64,000 nucleotides of DNA from Niallia circulans (GCF_003726095.1 NZ_CP026031.1:3224001-3288000), one strand, 5' to 3'; counted from the stretch's first letter, positions 8,808-17,933 are shown. The notes: a model not told the origin generated them from the letters alone. Numbers and translations: made by a program.

Positions 8808-9872
8808 TTATATTTTCCCGCTCAATTTTTTGCTTTCTAATTTCATATGGAATTTCGGATCTTTTGGTATACTTGGATTAATTCCTTTTAAAGCAGGGAC
8901 TATCGCACATATTAACTGCACTGCTATTGGATACACAAATGAATGATACAAATAATTATCTCCATTTTCTATTACTAAATTCTTATCCTCAAATCCCTCT
9001 ACCTTACTGCCAATAATATAGATATTATCTGTCCAGTCTGATAAGACGCTAATTAATTTATTTACTCTCGGCTCTTCTCCGGTATGCAAGAATATAATTG
9101 TAGAGTCTTCATTAATTGCGTTGTAGATTCCATGAATAAATTCTTCAAATTCATAACCCGTTACAGGAACACGCATCGTCTCTAATAATTTCAAAGCACT
9201 TTCTAAAGTATCCCCATATAATTCATCGGTACCAACAATTCTTATTTCTTTTGCATTTTTTAGTTTTTCACTATTCTTTTGCACCCATTCTTCCGCAGAA
9301 TAGTAAATATCTATAAAGGCATCGCTCGTTTTATTTAATATTTCTATCACTTGCTTCGTTTCCTCACTACTCAATTTCCCATTTTCTTCTCCAATATAAA
9401 GAGCTAAAAGAAGCAAATTTAATTTTGTACAATAAAATCCTTTTGTTTTTGCACCTGATTTCTCTTCCCCACATTGAACAGTCAGTACATAATCAGCAAT
9501 TTCATCAATTAGTGCATTATCCGTTCCCGCCATGGATGCTATAATACATCCTGACTCTTTTGCTAATTTCATAGAATTAAAGGTAGAATAACTACTTCCC
9601 CCTTGCGAAATTCCAATAAAGAGAGTATTTTTTGTGTCCTTTGTTAATAATTCCTCTGTAATTTGAAAAGGATAATAAGCTTCTACAGATAATCCAGTTA
9701 ACTCACGCATTTTTTGTTGAACTTGCGCTCCTGAATGATAACTAGTTCCTGATCCTGTAATAATAATTCTATTAATCTCCTCTTTTTTAACAGTAGAAAA
9801 CAACTCACTTGATAGTGCAATTATTTCCTTCATTTTTGCTGGGGTTTCTTTTAAATAATCTGTAATATTCAT
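8808..9872 (-). CDS. SIS-domain phosphosugar deglycase/isomerase (GlmS-C/FrlB/GfrF-like)
   Basis: 354 residues with two SIS domains (about 20-160 and 185-330), as in the isomerase half of GlmS and in fructoselysine/glucoselysine-6-phosphate deglycases. Motifs seen: IITGSGTSYHSG and GISQGGSSYSTF in the first domain, and the EEFIHGIYNAI segment typical of this group. It is the last gene of a mannose-class PTS operon, so it probably acts on the phosphorylated product of that transporter, perhaps an Amadori-type sugar-amine or amino sugar. The substrate is inference. AAGGAGAG precedes the ATG. Confidence 0.85.
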   Translation of the reverse strand: MNITDYLKETPAKMKEIIALSSELFSTVKKEEINRIIITGSGTSYHSGAQVQQKMRELTGLSVEAYYPFQITEELLTKDTKNTLFIGISQGGSSYSTFNSMKLAKESGCIIASMAGTDNALIDEIADYVLTVQCGEEKSGAKTKGFYCTKLNLLLLALYIGEENGKLSSEETKQVIEILNKTSDAFIDIYYSAEEWVQKNSEKLKNAKEIRIVGTDELYGDTLESALKLLETMRVPVTGYEFEEFIHGIYNAINEDSTIIFLHTGEEPRVNKLISVLSDWTDNIYIIGSKVEGFEDKNLVIENGDNYLYHSFVYPIAVQLICAIVPALKGINPSIPKDPKFHMKLESKKLSGKI

Positions 9873-9887
9873 TAATAATCTCTCCTT

Positions 9888-10697
9888 TTATAATATTCCA
9901 ATCCAATGTATAATTATTCCAATAAAAACAGTCGCAATTGTCATCTTAGATATGCTTACTTTTTTTCTAATCATCCAAAAGACAACAAATGTTACTAATA
10001 TTGGCAAAAGATTAGGCAAAATTTGATTCAATATGTCTTGAATTACTACTTCTGCACCATTTACGCTAAATTTCAATGGTGTGGTGATTTTTAACATAGT
10101 TGCTACCATTGCTCCCACTACAAGTAATCCAACTGTAGTAGCCATTGCCATAATTTTGTCCATCAGACCTTCTTTTTGAATTCTTTCCAATGAATTCACA
10201 CCAACAGAATAACCAAACTTTAATCCAAAAACCCTTACTAATATATTGGGAACATTATAAAGCAGTAAAAACAGGATAGGTCCAATCAAATTGCCATGCT
10301 CTGCAAAGGATATACCAATACCAGCGGCAATTATCCTCAATGTTCCCCAAAATAATGAATCTCCAATACCAGCTAACGGTCCCATAAGTGCGGTTTTTAC
10401 AGCATTAATCGAACTAGTGTCAAAATCTTTATTATTTGCATTTTGTTCCTCCATCGCTGCACTAATTCCAGCAATAGTTGGAGAAACAACTGGTGTTGTA
10501 TTAAAAATTTCCAAATGTCTTTTTAAAGCCTGTGCCTGTTCTTCTTCCTTTTCATATAATCTTTTGATTACTGGGATCATCGTATAACAAAAGCCGAGAT
10601 TCTGCATTCTCTCATAGTTAAAGGCACCCTGCAGAGCAAATGACCGCCAAAAAACGCTTTGCAAGTCTTTTTTACTGAGCTTCTTCCCCTCACTCAA
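9888..10697 (-). CDS. PTS mannose/fructose/sorbose-class EIID component
   Basis: 269 residues. The N-terminus (KDLQSVFWRSFALQGAFNYERMQ) and the GPLAGIGDSLFWGTLRII segment are diagnostic of EIID. Several membrane segments follow. The start is TTG, overlapping the end of the EIIC gene by eight bases, with GGAGGGAG upstream, so it is translationally coupled. With EIIC it forms the membrane channel of the transporter. Confidence 0.95.
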   Translation of the reverse strand: MSEGKKLSKKDLQSVFWRSFALQGAFNYERMQNLGFCYTMIPVIKRLYEKEEEQAQALKRHLEIFNTTPVVSPTIAGISAAMEEQNANNKDFDTSSINAVKTALMGPLAGIGDSLFWGTLRIIAAGIGISFAEHGNLIGPILFLLLYNVPNILVRVFGLKFGYSVGVNSLERIQKEGLMDKIMAMATTVGLLVVGAMVATMLKITTPLKFSVNGAEVVIQDILNQILPNLLPILVTFVVFWMIRKKVSISKMTIATVFIGIIIHWIGIL

Positions 10698-11478
10698 AGT
10701 TAATCTCTCCCTCCGTTAAATTATTACTTTCGTCCTTCTTCTTTCCAGCATCGTTATTATTAATGAAAAAGTTTAATAGGATTGCTAAACATACACCCAT
10801 TAACGCTATTGCCATAACATCAAGTTCTAGATATGATGCCGATAAGAAACCGATAAAGAAAAATACGGCCATTTTTTTAGAAAACAGCATATCCATCAAG
10901 AGAGCAAACCCAATGGCTGGCAGCAGGTTTCCGGCAATAGTCATTCCTTCTAAAATCACCTTTGGAACTGAATTAATTAGATAAGAAACTTTATCTGCCC
11001 CCAATAAAATTGCTAAAAAGGTTGGAACAAACACACTTAGGAAAAATAAAGAGATAGGTATCCACATCATGAGGGTAACTTTTTTAAAATCAGCTTTTTG
11101 GGCGTAATGATCTGCTTTATGTACAAAATAAGTATTAATTACCCTTACAAGTACACCTAGTGATTGAGCTAAAACGGCAATAGGAACTGCAAGTGCCAAA
11201 GCAACTTCCGGCCCCTTTCCAGAAATGATCGCAAAAGCAGTACCTAAGACTCCTCCTGTCACAACATCGGGTGGTGTAGATGAACCGATGCCAGCGATCC
11301 CCATCCAGATTAATTCTAGTTGGGCGCCAATAATAATCCCTGTCTTAAAATCACCAAGAACTAATCCAACCAATGCACCCAATACTAAAGGGCGTTCTAA
11401 CATCAAGACTCCGAATAATCTGCTATCTAATATTCCTATACCGGCTATTAACCCCAATAATATTGCCTCATATAACAA
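10690..11478 (-). CDS. PTS mannose/fructose/sorbose-class EIIC component
   Basis: 262 residues, hydrophobic throughout with eight or so membrane segments. It carries the EIIC-Man hallmark of an N-terminal LERPLVLGALVGLVLGD stretch and GIGSSTPPDVVTGGVLGTA. The start is TTG, seven to eight bases from GGGAGG. The C-terminus has a short polar tail ending at the EIID overlap. It is the sugar-translocating subunit. Confidence 0.95.
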   Translation of the reverse strand: MLYEAILLGLIAGIGILDSRLFGVLMLERPLVLGALVGLVLGDFKTGIIIGAQLELIWMGIAGIGSSTPPDVVTGGVLGTAFAIISGKGPEVALALAVPIAVLAQSLGVLVRVINTYFVHKADHYAQKADFKKVTLMMWIPISLFFLSVFVPTFLAILLGADKVSYLINSVPKVILEGMTIAGNLLPAIGFALLMDMLFSKKMAVFFFIGFLSASYLELDVMAIALMGVCLAILLNFFINNNDAGKKKDESNNLTEGEINFE

Positions 11479-11561
11479 AAATCTCGCCTCCCCTTATTCT
11501 TACTACCATTTTCTTAGATATGATGACGACCATTGTTCGTAGATCTTGATGAAATATTTTT

Positions 11562-12041
11562 TTATTTTAGTAAATCGCTGAATAATTGTTTTTTATCTCT
11601 TGGCAATATTCTGAAATCCAAATTTATACCTAGTTGCTCTATTTGTTTCAGGTTGTTAATATCTTTTTCGCTGACTGCAACTAAATCAGTCAACTTTTTC
11701 TTCCCTTCTTCGTATCTTAGCCCCCCTACATTGATCTCACTTATGGCACCTTGGGAGTTCTTAGCAACTTCTAACGCATCATCCGTATTTCTTACCAGAA
11801 CTAATACATTACTTTTCTTCGCTTCAGCAAATTTACTAATTATTTCTCCAGATTCTGCAACTCCCCTAATATATAATTTCACATTATTAGGTTTAGCCAA
11901 ATCGAGTGCCATTGCTTTTACTTTGTCATTTTTCGCTTCGTCATTTACCACAAGAATAACATTAGCACCAACAGAAGGTGACCAGCCAAAAGCAACTTGC
12001 CCATGGAGGAGACGATCATCAATTCTGAATAAAGAAATCAT
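11562..12041 (-). CDS. PTS mannose/fructose/sorbose-class EIIB component
   Basis: About 159 residues from the ATG at 12041 (a GTG at 12047 is an alternative start). The phosphorylated histidine is His13 in RIDDRLLHGQVAFGW, the classic EIIB-Man motif. It passes phosphate from EIIA to the incoming sugar. It overlaps or abuts the EIIA stop, and an 83-base gap separates it from EIIC. Confidence 0.95.
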   Translation of the reverse strand: MISLFRIDDRLLHGQVAFGWSPSVGANVILVVNDEAKNDKVKAMALDLAKPNNVKLYIRGVAESGEIISKFAEAKKSNVLVLVRNTDDALEVAKNSQGAISEINVGGLRYEEGKKKLTDLVAVSEKDINNLKQIEQLGINLDFRILPRDKKQLFSDLLK

Positions 12042-12043
12042 TT

Positions 12044-12457
12044 TCACACCACTCCTTTTACTAATTCATTGATGTATTTAATCCCATGTCTTCCTTCTTT
12101 AATAGATTCAGTTAAAATCGCTTCAACTGAATCTTCGTTATAAGAAGTCATAATGGTAGTTAAAATCATAGGAAGATTCACACCCGAAACTAAATGAAAT
12201 GTTTCATTTTCTGGTAAACTCAATAATATTTCAGAACAAATATTATTAACACTTCCCCCGTACACATCTGTAAAAATAACAAGATCTGTTAAAGTATCGC
12301 TAAAAATTAACTCTGTTAATTCCTGCTTTCCTACTTCTCCAGATTTTGATTTTGTCATACAAAAACAACTCATTTGGTGGTTTGTACCTATAATTAATTC
12401 AGCAGTCTCGATTAATGACTTAGCTAACTCACCATGTGTTGCAATAATGATTCTCAC
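12044..12457 (-). CDS. PTS mannose/fructose/sorbose-class EIIA component
   Basis: 137 residues. Phosphorylation site His8 in IIATHGELAKSL, followed by the EIIA-Man fold with FTDVYGGSVNN. The start is GTG, with GGAGGG seven bases upstream. It follows the ROK regulator gene by 30 bases, so regulator and transporter probably share a transcript. Confidence 0.95.
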   Translation of the reverse strand: MRIIIATHGELAKSLIETAELIIGTNHQMSCFCMTKSKSGEVGKQELTELIFSDTLTDLVIFTDVYGGSVNNICSEILLSLPENETFHLVSGVNLPMILTTIMTSYNEDSVEAILTESIKEGRHGIKYINELVKGVV

Positions 12458-12487
12458 TATTCATCCCTCCATAAGGTGCTTTTTGTA

Positions 12488-13606
12488 TTACTGATTTTCT
12501 ATCTGTTTAAACATAAATGCTATCGCACCAAGTGCCCCAGCATCCCCTCCAAGCCTAGCCAGACTTATTTCTGTTTTTATTGGAGTAAGGTTTGTAACTA
12601 ATTCGCTTATTTGATTGATTACGATATCCATCGATTCGGAAACATCTCCACCAATAATAACTCTTTCAGGATTTATTAGATTTGTAGCATTAGCAATAAA
12701 AACAGATAGTTCAATAACAAAACTATCTACGATAGAAATTACTTGTTGCTCTCCATGAGAATACTTTTGAAACAAAACTTCTGGGGAATAACCTGACTCT
12801 GCCAATGCAATTCCTGATATTTTTGATTCAAATACACCTGGTTTTCCCATCAGGTTAAACTTGCCATTTTCAAAATCACTCCGGCTTATTTGATAGGCAA
12901 TCTCACCAGCTTGGTAATCATGACCATATACTAGATTCCCTTCGTTAATGACTGCGCTTCCAATACTCTGCCCAATTTCAATAAATAAAAGATTTTTTAT
13001 CCCTGAAGGATCCAGCCACATTTCACCTAAACCTGCACAATTGACATCATTGTTAATAAATGTGGGAAAAGGAAAATGCGGTTTGAAAATTTCATGAAGG
13101 TTAAGATTAGTCCAATTTAAAGCTTTTGCTCGAAATACTATTTCTGAATTAGCTCTACCAGGTACCCCTATGCCCATACCTAGAATTTTTTCCTCGGGTA
13201 TAGCAGATTCTTTTATGCTCTCTTTGACAATACCGATAATTTCTTCTACTTGATTTGTTAATTTCACCTTTTTTTTAAAGATTATCTTTCCAACTAAATT
13301 GGTAATAATGATTAAAATTCTTACTCTATCAATATCTAATCCAATACCATAAGCTGAATCCGTGTTATATCCTAGCATCAATGCAGGTCTCCCACCACCC
13401 TTAACAGGACTTTGTTCTCCCATCTCTATTACTAATTTTTTTTCTAACAATTCTTCCACAATTGATGAAACTGTTGACTTACTTAATGATAATTTTTTTG
13501 CAATTTGAGCTCTGCTAATTAACTTTTCTGTTTTAATTTCTTCCAATATCAATGACCGATTAATTTTTTTTATCAAGTCATGATGTGCTGCAACTTTGTT
13601 TTTCAT
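12488..13606 (-). CDS. ROK-family transcriptional repressor (NagC/XylR type)
   Basis: 372 residues: N-terminal winged helix (about 20-75, SRAQIAKKLSLSKSTVSSIVEELLEKKLV) plus a ROK sugar-kinase-like domain (about 85-365) with GIGVPGR and FINNDVNCAGLGE. The kinase domain lacks a clear zinc motif of the CxCGxxGC kind, which fits a regulator rather than an enzyme. It is the first gene of the mannose-class PTS operon. An inverted repeat about 70 bases upstream resembles XylR-type operators, suggesting autoregulation and control of the PTS genes. Confidence 0.93.
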   Translation of the reverse strand: MKNKVAAHHDLIKKINRSLILEEIKTEKLISRAQIAKKLSLSKSTVSSIVEELLEKKLVIEMGEQSPVKGGGRPALMLGYNTDSAYGIGLDIDRVRILIIITNLVGKIIFKKKVKLTNQVEEIIGIVKESIKESAIPEEKILGMGIGVPGRANSEIVFRAKALNWTNLNLHEIFKPHFPFPTFINNDVNCAGLGEMWLDPSGIKNLLFIEIGQSIGSAVINEGNLVYGHDYQAGEIAYQISRSDFENGKFNLMGKPGVFESKISGIALAESGYSPEVLFQKYSHGEQQVISIVDSFVIELSVFIANATNLINPERVIIGGDVSESMDIVINQISELVTNLTPIKTEISLARLGGDAGALGAIAFMFKQIENQ

Positions 13607-13675
13607 AATGCTTTATCCTATCTCCAATACTAGTTTGTAAATCCTTAAAAATTTCTATTATGTCTTATTCCCTTT

Positions 13676-13700
13676 AATTAGTTTTGTTACTGGACTAATT
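13676..13700. promoter_or_regulatory. Candidate ROK-repressor operator
   Basis: AATTAGT and ACTAATT arms, perfectly complementary, separated by eleven bases. The left half reads TTAGTTTTGTT, close to the TTAGTTTGTT half-site known for Bacillus XylR. It lies 70-94 bases before the ROK gene start. Confidence 0.55.
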
Positions 13701-13853
13701 ATTTGTATTATCACATAAGTTTTCTGACATTTCAATATCTTTCTAAAAATTTTCTGATTGTTCTACTAATTTTATTAACCCTTTTTAGTTTCTTATCGCT
13801 AGTTGAAGAAAGAAGCTTTCATTTATTTTGAGGTTATCTTTATTGCCTATGCT

Positions 13854-13895
13854 GAAATAGGGCTTCTCTCATTAAGTAGAGAGAAGCCCTATTTC
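13854..13895. other. Perfect 17-bp hairpin without a T tract
   Basis: GAAATAGGGCTTCTCTC at 13854-13870 pairs exactly with 13879-13895 across an eight-base loop. Neither strand has a T run next to it. It lies in a gene-free stretch just before gene remnants. It could be an old terminator, a structured RNA or a trace of a mobile element. Confidence 0.6.
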
Positions 13896-13979
13896 CGGTA
13901 AAGAAATTATTAAAAGAAAGAACTTAGAGAATTTCTTTTTACATCTATTTTTATATGTATAATATGCCACCCGTTTCTT

Positions 13980-14195
13980 ACTACTCTTCCACTTATAGGT
14001 GAATAACGGGACTCTTTTTTAACTTTTTTACTAATGCCTCATTATGTTTGCGAGAGCCTTACATATTCGTACTGGAAAATTGGTGTGCAAAGTCATGATC
14101 TGTCATGATTTCAATTGCTTCTGCCAAATTATTATTTAAAATAACAGTAGAAATTGGGGCAAATGATGCTTTCACCTTATCGTAGCTTAAGGCGT
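13980..14195 (-). pseudogene. Remnant of the 3' end of an SIS-domain gene
   Basis: This stretch matches the last third of the intact SIS gene at 17184-17930 (region 17185-17410) over most of its length. Long shared runs include AACAGTAGAA, TTGGGGCAAA and CACCTTATCGTAGCTTAA. It contains small deletions and lacks an open frame. It is a decayed duplicate, joined directly to a fragment of an unrelated ABC permease gene. Confidence 0.8.
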
Positions 14196-14290
14196 TAATT
14201 TTTTTCCTATCTATTGGATAAGAAAGCAAAACAAGCGTAGTTCAATTTTTGAACCCAGCAATAATTTCTCGAAAAAGCACAGAACAAAAT
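14196..14290 (-). pseudogene. Remnant of an ABC-2 permease gene
   Basis: About 50 of the first 55 bases (14200-14254) are identical to 3861-3915 inside the intact permease gene at 3456-4154, and weaker similarity continues to about 14290. The fragment encodes only part of the middle of that protein. It fuses to the SIS remnant with no spacer. Confidence 0.8.
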
Positions 14291-14364
14291 ATATTCTTCT
14301 TTATCCCAAAAAATTTTAAACCAGTTATTAAAATATATTAAAAAACACCAAAAAGACCAAATAA

Positions 14365-14535
14365 CTATTTAAAAAAATACAATCCTTCACTATTTCTATT
14401 ATTATCAGATTTATCGACTATTACTTTTCTCTTAATTAATTCTCTTTTTATTATATCTATGTAAGCCTTATTTAGATTAAGTTCTATTGCCTTATGATAC
14501 ACTCCTAATAAAGTTTCACTATCTAAATTCTTCAT
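14365..14535 (-). CDS. sda: Sda-like sporulation checkpoint protein (KinA inhibitor family)
   Basis: 56 residues from the ATG at 14535 (GGAGGG four bases upstream; an upstream in-frame ATG lacks a site). The core SETLLGVYHKAIELNLNKAY followed by IDIIKRELIKR matches the helical hairpin of Sda, which blocks the sporulation histidine kinase KinA when DNA replication is disturbed. It is slightly longer than the 46-52 residue family norm, with a polar C-terminal tail after RKVIV. The core fits the family well, while the N-terminus and tail are divergent. A broken second copy lies just upstream. It could be an accessory paralogue rather than the primary sda. Confidence 0.75.
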   Translation of the reverse strand: MKNLDSETLLGVYHKAIELNLNKAYIDIIKRELIKRKVIVDKSDNNRNSEGLYFFK

Positions 14536-14619
14536 ACTACCCTCCAAACTCAGCACAAAAAACTCAATTATTTCCCTTATTTTATTCTCTATATTTTCTT
14601 TTAATAATCCCGATGAACA

Positions 14620-14690
14620 CTTCTTCTTAAATGAAGATTAAGCACTTGGCGATAAAGTCTCGTTATCTAATTCTTCATATACCCTCCCTA
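14620..14690 (-). pseudogene. Degenerate second copy of the sda-like gene
   Basis: On the minus strand a GGAGGG site and ATG at 14678 are followed by ATGAAGAAT, then TAGATAACGAGACTTTAT, matching the start of the intact gene but with one T lost, which puts a stop at codon four. Similarity breaks up after about 40 bases. Confidence 0.6.
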
Positions 14691-14986
14691 AAAACCCAAA
14701 AAACCAAAAAACTATTTAAATAACATGGATTTTTCAATCTGATTTTCCTTATAGTCCTAAATAAGTCTGAAATAGTATATTACATACTATAATATTAACC
14801 GCTACCCAATAAACTGCCAATAAAGTTTGAGAAAATTTTTTTCATTTTTTAAAGTAGTGAAAAAATAGTGCTATTAAGATTGCATGTTGCAATAGAACTT
14901 CCCTTATATTTTTAACAGTATAAATCAAATGAACGATAAGATACTCCAAGCATTCCATTTGATTTATACTTCTATTTATAATTAAA

Positions 14987-15664
14987 TTAAATCTCTGATA
15001 AGAAAAAAACTAACATCTTTAATTCATCCGCTTCTAGTCTATCCAAACACTCAAAGAATTGAGAACTCAATTCATTCGTTGATAAATCACTTCTTTTATT
15101 CTCAGCAGGCATAATAATAGCAAGAGATAAACCAACGAAAATGGAGATCTGTACATACGGATTATTAGATGCAGAAATCGAAAAATCAGTAATACCTTTC
15201 GTTTCTTCTCCGCCTTTGTTTAGAAAATAAATTAGTTTACTTAAATAATAACAACAGAACTTTGTATCTGTTGTCAGCTTTCTATTTCCAAATTTATTTG
15301 CAATACGATTCAAAATCTTTTTATCAACATACTTTTCCATTGATGCCATATTTATGTTTATGCTTTCTTTATTATCTAAATTTTCTTCTTTTAAAGAGGA
15401 TTGATTCTGAGCATTAACATATAAATCAATAACTTCTTTTGTAGGAATAAAAACTACAATCGAACGACCTGTATCACTTTCATTTTTAACATACGTTCTT
15501 TCTAAATAACCATCTTTCTCTAATACTTTCATAACATCGTATGCAGTCCATTTACTTACCCCGATTGAATTTGCTATTGTCTCATAATGTACCGGCAAAA
15601 GAGTATCTTGATAAATTTTTACAATTTCCTCTAAAAACTGCTTTCTGCGTTTAGTGATACCCAT
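14987..15664 (-). CDS. Winged-helix DNA-binding protein of unknown role
   Basis: 225 residues from the ATG at 15664, chosen because AAAGGAG sits five bases upstream, inside a longer in-frame extension to 15688. The N-terminal 65 residues form a winged helix (HYETIANSIGVSKWTAYDVMKVLEKDGYLERTY), similar in style to LexA/MarR-type domains. The C-terminal 130 residues are helical with one hydrophobic stretch near the VGLSLAIIMP segment, and I do not recognise a domain there. It is single-gene, next to the sda-like gene. A palindrome ACTAAT-T-ATTAGT at 15757-15769 upstream is a possible self-operator. Function unknown. Confidence 0.75.
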   Translation of the reverse strand: MGITKRRKQFLEEIVKIYQDTLLPVHYETIANSIGVSKWTAYDVMKVLEKDGYLERTYVKNESDTGRSIVVFIPTKEVIDLYVNAQNQSSLKEENLDNKESININMASMEKYVDKKILNRIANKFGNRKLTTDTKFCCYYLSKLIYFLNKGGEETKGITDFSISASNNPYVQISIFVGLSLAIIMPAENKRSDLSTNELSSQFFECLDRLEADELKMLVFFLSEI

Positions 15665-15942
15665 AATTACTCCTTTAATTAATCTCAATATAATCTTCTT
15701 TTTATTTCTTAGTATTATTTGTAGAACATTATTAGGCTTAATAATAAGTTATAGTAACTAATTATTAGTGCACCCCAACTGTGAATTACTAAATTTAACT
15801 TCATTTTCTAGCACAATGGTTCGGTTTTATATAAAATATTGAATAGCATCAGGAGAGTTATATTAGAAATCTATACTACCGTAACAAAATAATTATTTCT
15901 TTATAATTATAAGGTAACCATTTATTATACATCTCAATCTGT

Positions 15943-16146
15943 TTATTTTTTAACATTGTATTTTACCCTTTTGCTATGTTTAATAAACCCATTCCTTTTC
16001 AAATTTTGATATATTTTTTCACTATAGTAATTTAAAATTAGCAACATTACAAAAATTAAAATGGTGCTTAAATTAATAACTTGGTATGAAACGAAACTGA
16101 CAACATAACTTATGATATGTTGTTTCCAATCCCCTTGCTTTCGCAT
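15943..16146 (-). CDS. Small putative membrane protein, doubtful gene
   Basis: 67 codons with one or two hydrophobic segments (about residues 10-40) and a strongly basic C-terminus. There is no ribosome binding site before the ATG and the frame is closed by a stop just upstream. The DNA to its right (16185-16290, minus strand) contains a short coding-like stretch in another frame. It may be part of a decayed gene rather than a functional protein. Confidence 0.3.
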   Translation of the reverse strand: MRKQGDWKQHIISYVVSFVSYQVINLSTILIFVMLLILNYYSEKIYQNLKRNGFIKHSKRVKYNVKK

Positions 16147-17183
16147 GTAATTAAACCAATTTATATATCAAATAATTCTTTTGATAATTTCCTTCTATAA
16201 TTAGTAATGCTTTTACCTTTTTCTAATAAATATACGAGTGTTCCATCTTGTTTTGTATTAGCAATTTGTCAATGTTTTCTTTTATTTCCGGTTTTCACCA
16301 TCCTTAAATAGATAAAAACATTGGGAATAGAAGCGATAAATTTATAATCTCTCCTTTTTTTATATTACACTTAATTCTTCAAGACAGTCAGAAATCTTTC
16401 TGCTTGTAAAAAATATGTAACAACTTGGCAAACACTGTAATAACAAAAGGTGAATTTTGAGCAATTACAATGAAAAGCCACTTATTTATTATTTTCGAAG
16501 AAATAATCTCTTACAGAAAAAGGGATCAATCAGAAGTCTTAAATCTGATACAGCTTGACTATATTCATACCATACAGTTGTAGTTAAAGTAACCACCTAA
16601 ATTCTTCAGGTCTTTCTCACTTCATTATAGTTATTTTTTGATTATGGAGGGAAGTTCCTTATAATAATTCATAAAATAGACAAAATATTACTACTCCGAA
16701 GAGCAGATTAAAGGAAACAAACAGCTTTATCATTCCATCAATTATTTTATTTGTTTCCCCATATTATAATGAAGAGAAAATCCATGAGAATATTTACTTT
16801 ACATATTGAGCAAGACCTTTTAAAAAGCCTTATTGTACTTTTAAACTTGCCTCAATACGGTGCTTCAGACTATTTTACCATATAAATCTCATTTATTACC
16901 ATAATATAAAAAAACTCATCATATATTTCTTTTTTTATCTGTTATAATTCAACATTTTACAATTTATATCTATGGGGAATGGATCGTTAACTCACCTATC
17001 AGCAAGCTGTGGTTTATCTGATAATTTAAGGAGGATAGCATCTATACTATCCTCCTTAATCTATCCTTAAAAATACCTATAAGTTTATTCTTTTTTATTA
17101 ATTAGTACATCAAGATATTTCAGCTTTTCTTTTGAAGGCAAAATTCAAAAAAGAGGAATTTTCAGTGGTCTCAAGCCCGTACC
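16147..17183. other. Gene-free AT-rich stretch
   Basis: No convincing gene. It contains a possible coding remnant at about 16185-16290 (minus strand, about 35 open codons without a start) and a perfect 11-bp hairpin at 17028-17057 (AAGGAGGATAG with CTATCCTCCTT, eight-base loop). The hairpin lies downstream of the operon ending at 17184 and may stop its transcript, although no T run follows it. Confidence 0.6.
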
Positions 17184-17930
17184 TTACTCTACATTTAAGG
17201 TTAACAACGGGATTCTTTTTTCGTATTTTTTTACTAATGCTTCATTATGATCGTCCGAGCCTTCTATATTTCCACTTAAGAAAACTGGTGGTTCAAAATC
17301 ATGATCTGCCATGATTTTAATTGCTTCTGCAAAGATACTATTTAGGATAGTCGCACCAATAACAGTAGAAGTTGGGGCAAACGGCACCTTCACCTTATCG
17401 TAGCTTAAGATAGCATCTCCTTTTGCCGAATGATTGTTTATCACTAAATCGACTGAATTAAAAAGATGGTTACCACTTTTATGACGAGAAGGCTGGCTTT
17501 GGGAATATTCTAATGAAGTTATCCCAATGACAAACGCGCCTTTTCCTTTCGCATATTGTGCTACATCAACAGGGACAGGATTTCGTCCAGATGTAGATAA
17601 CACAAAAACGATATCATTTGGCTTAATCTCATATTCCTCTATAAAGTTTTGAGCATAATCATTTTTGCGCTCCAACTGGGAAGAACGCATTGCCCCTTCG
17701 TGAAGCATTAGTGGTTCGAATAAAATTGGTTTTAGGGGTACCAATCCACCAGCGCGGTAAAAAACCTCTTCTGTTAGGATATGGGAATGTCCGCATCCAA
17801 ATAATTGAATAATGCCATCATTTTCAATGCTGTCTGCGACTTTTTCTGCCGCCAGTTGTAAATGTACTTTTTCCTTTTCTAAAACCAACTGTAGTAGATT
17901 GGCTACTTTTTCAAAATAGTTCGTTAGCAT
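17184..17930 (-). CDS. SIS-domain sugar isomerase-like protein (UPF0309 family)
   Basis: 248 residues, one SIS domain. Motifs: LFGCGHSHILTEE near residue 43 and the phosphosugar-binding loop VLSTSGRNPVPVDVA near 110. The length and the GHSHI motif match the UPF0309 family of putative phosphosugar isomerases. It is the last gene of the UlaABC-like PTS operon, four bases after the aldolase gene, with only a weak ribosome binding site, so coupled translation is likely. It probably interconverts or deaminates a phosphorylated sugar of the pathway. A broken copy lies at 13980-14195. Confidence 0.88.
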   Translation of the reverse strand: MLTNYFEKVANLLQLVLEKEKVHLQLAAEKVADSIENDGIIQLFGCGHSHILTEEVFYRAGGLVPLKPILFEPLMLHEGAMRSSQLERKNDYAQNFIEEYEIKPNDIVFVLSTSGRNPVPVDVAQYAKGKGAFVIGITSLEYSQSQPSRHKSGNHLFNSVDLVINNHSAKGDAILSYDKVKVPFAPTSTVIGATILNSIFAEAIKIMADHDFEPPVFLSGNIEGSDDHNEALVKKYEKRIPLLTLNVE

Positions 17931-17933
17931 GAG

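Noticed and set aside
11533..12072. 179-codon plus-strand frame
   Set aside because: Antisense to EIIB, which has a clear active-site motif; a shadow frame.
16185..16290. About 35 open codons on the minus strand, coding-like (QDGTLVYLLEKGKSITNYRR)
   Set aside because: No start, a TGA directly before it and no recognisable family; could be a remnant but too short to support.
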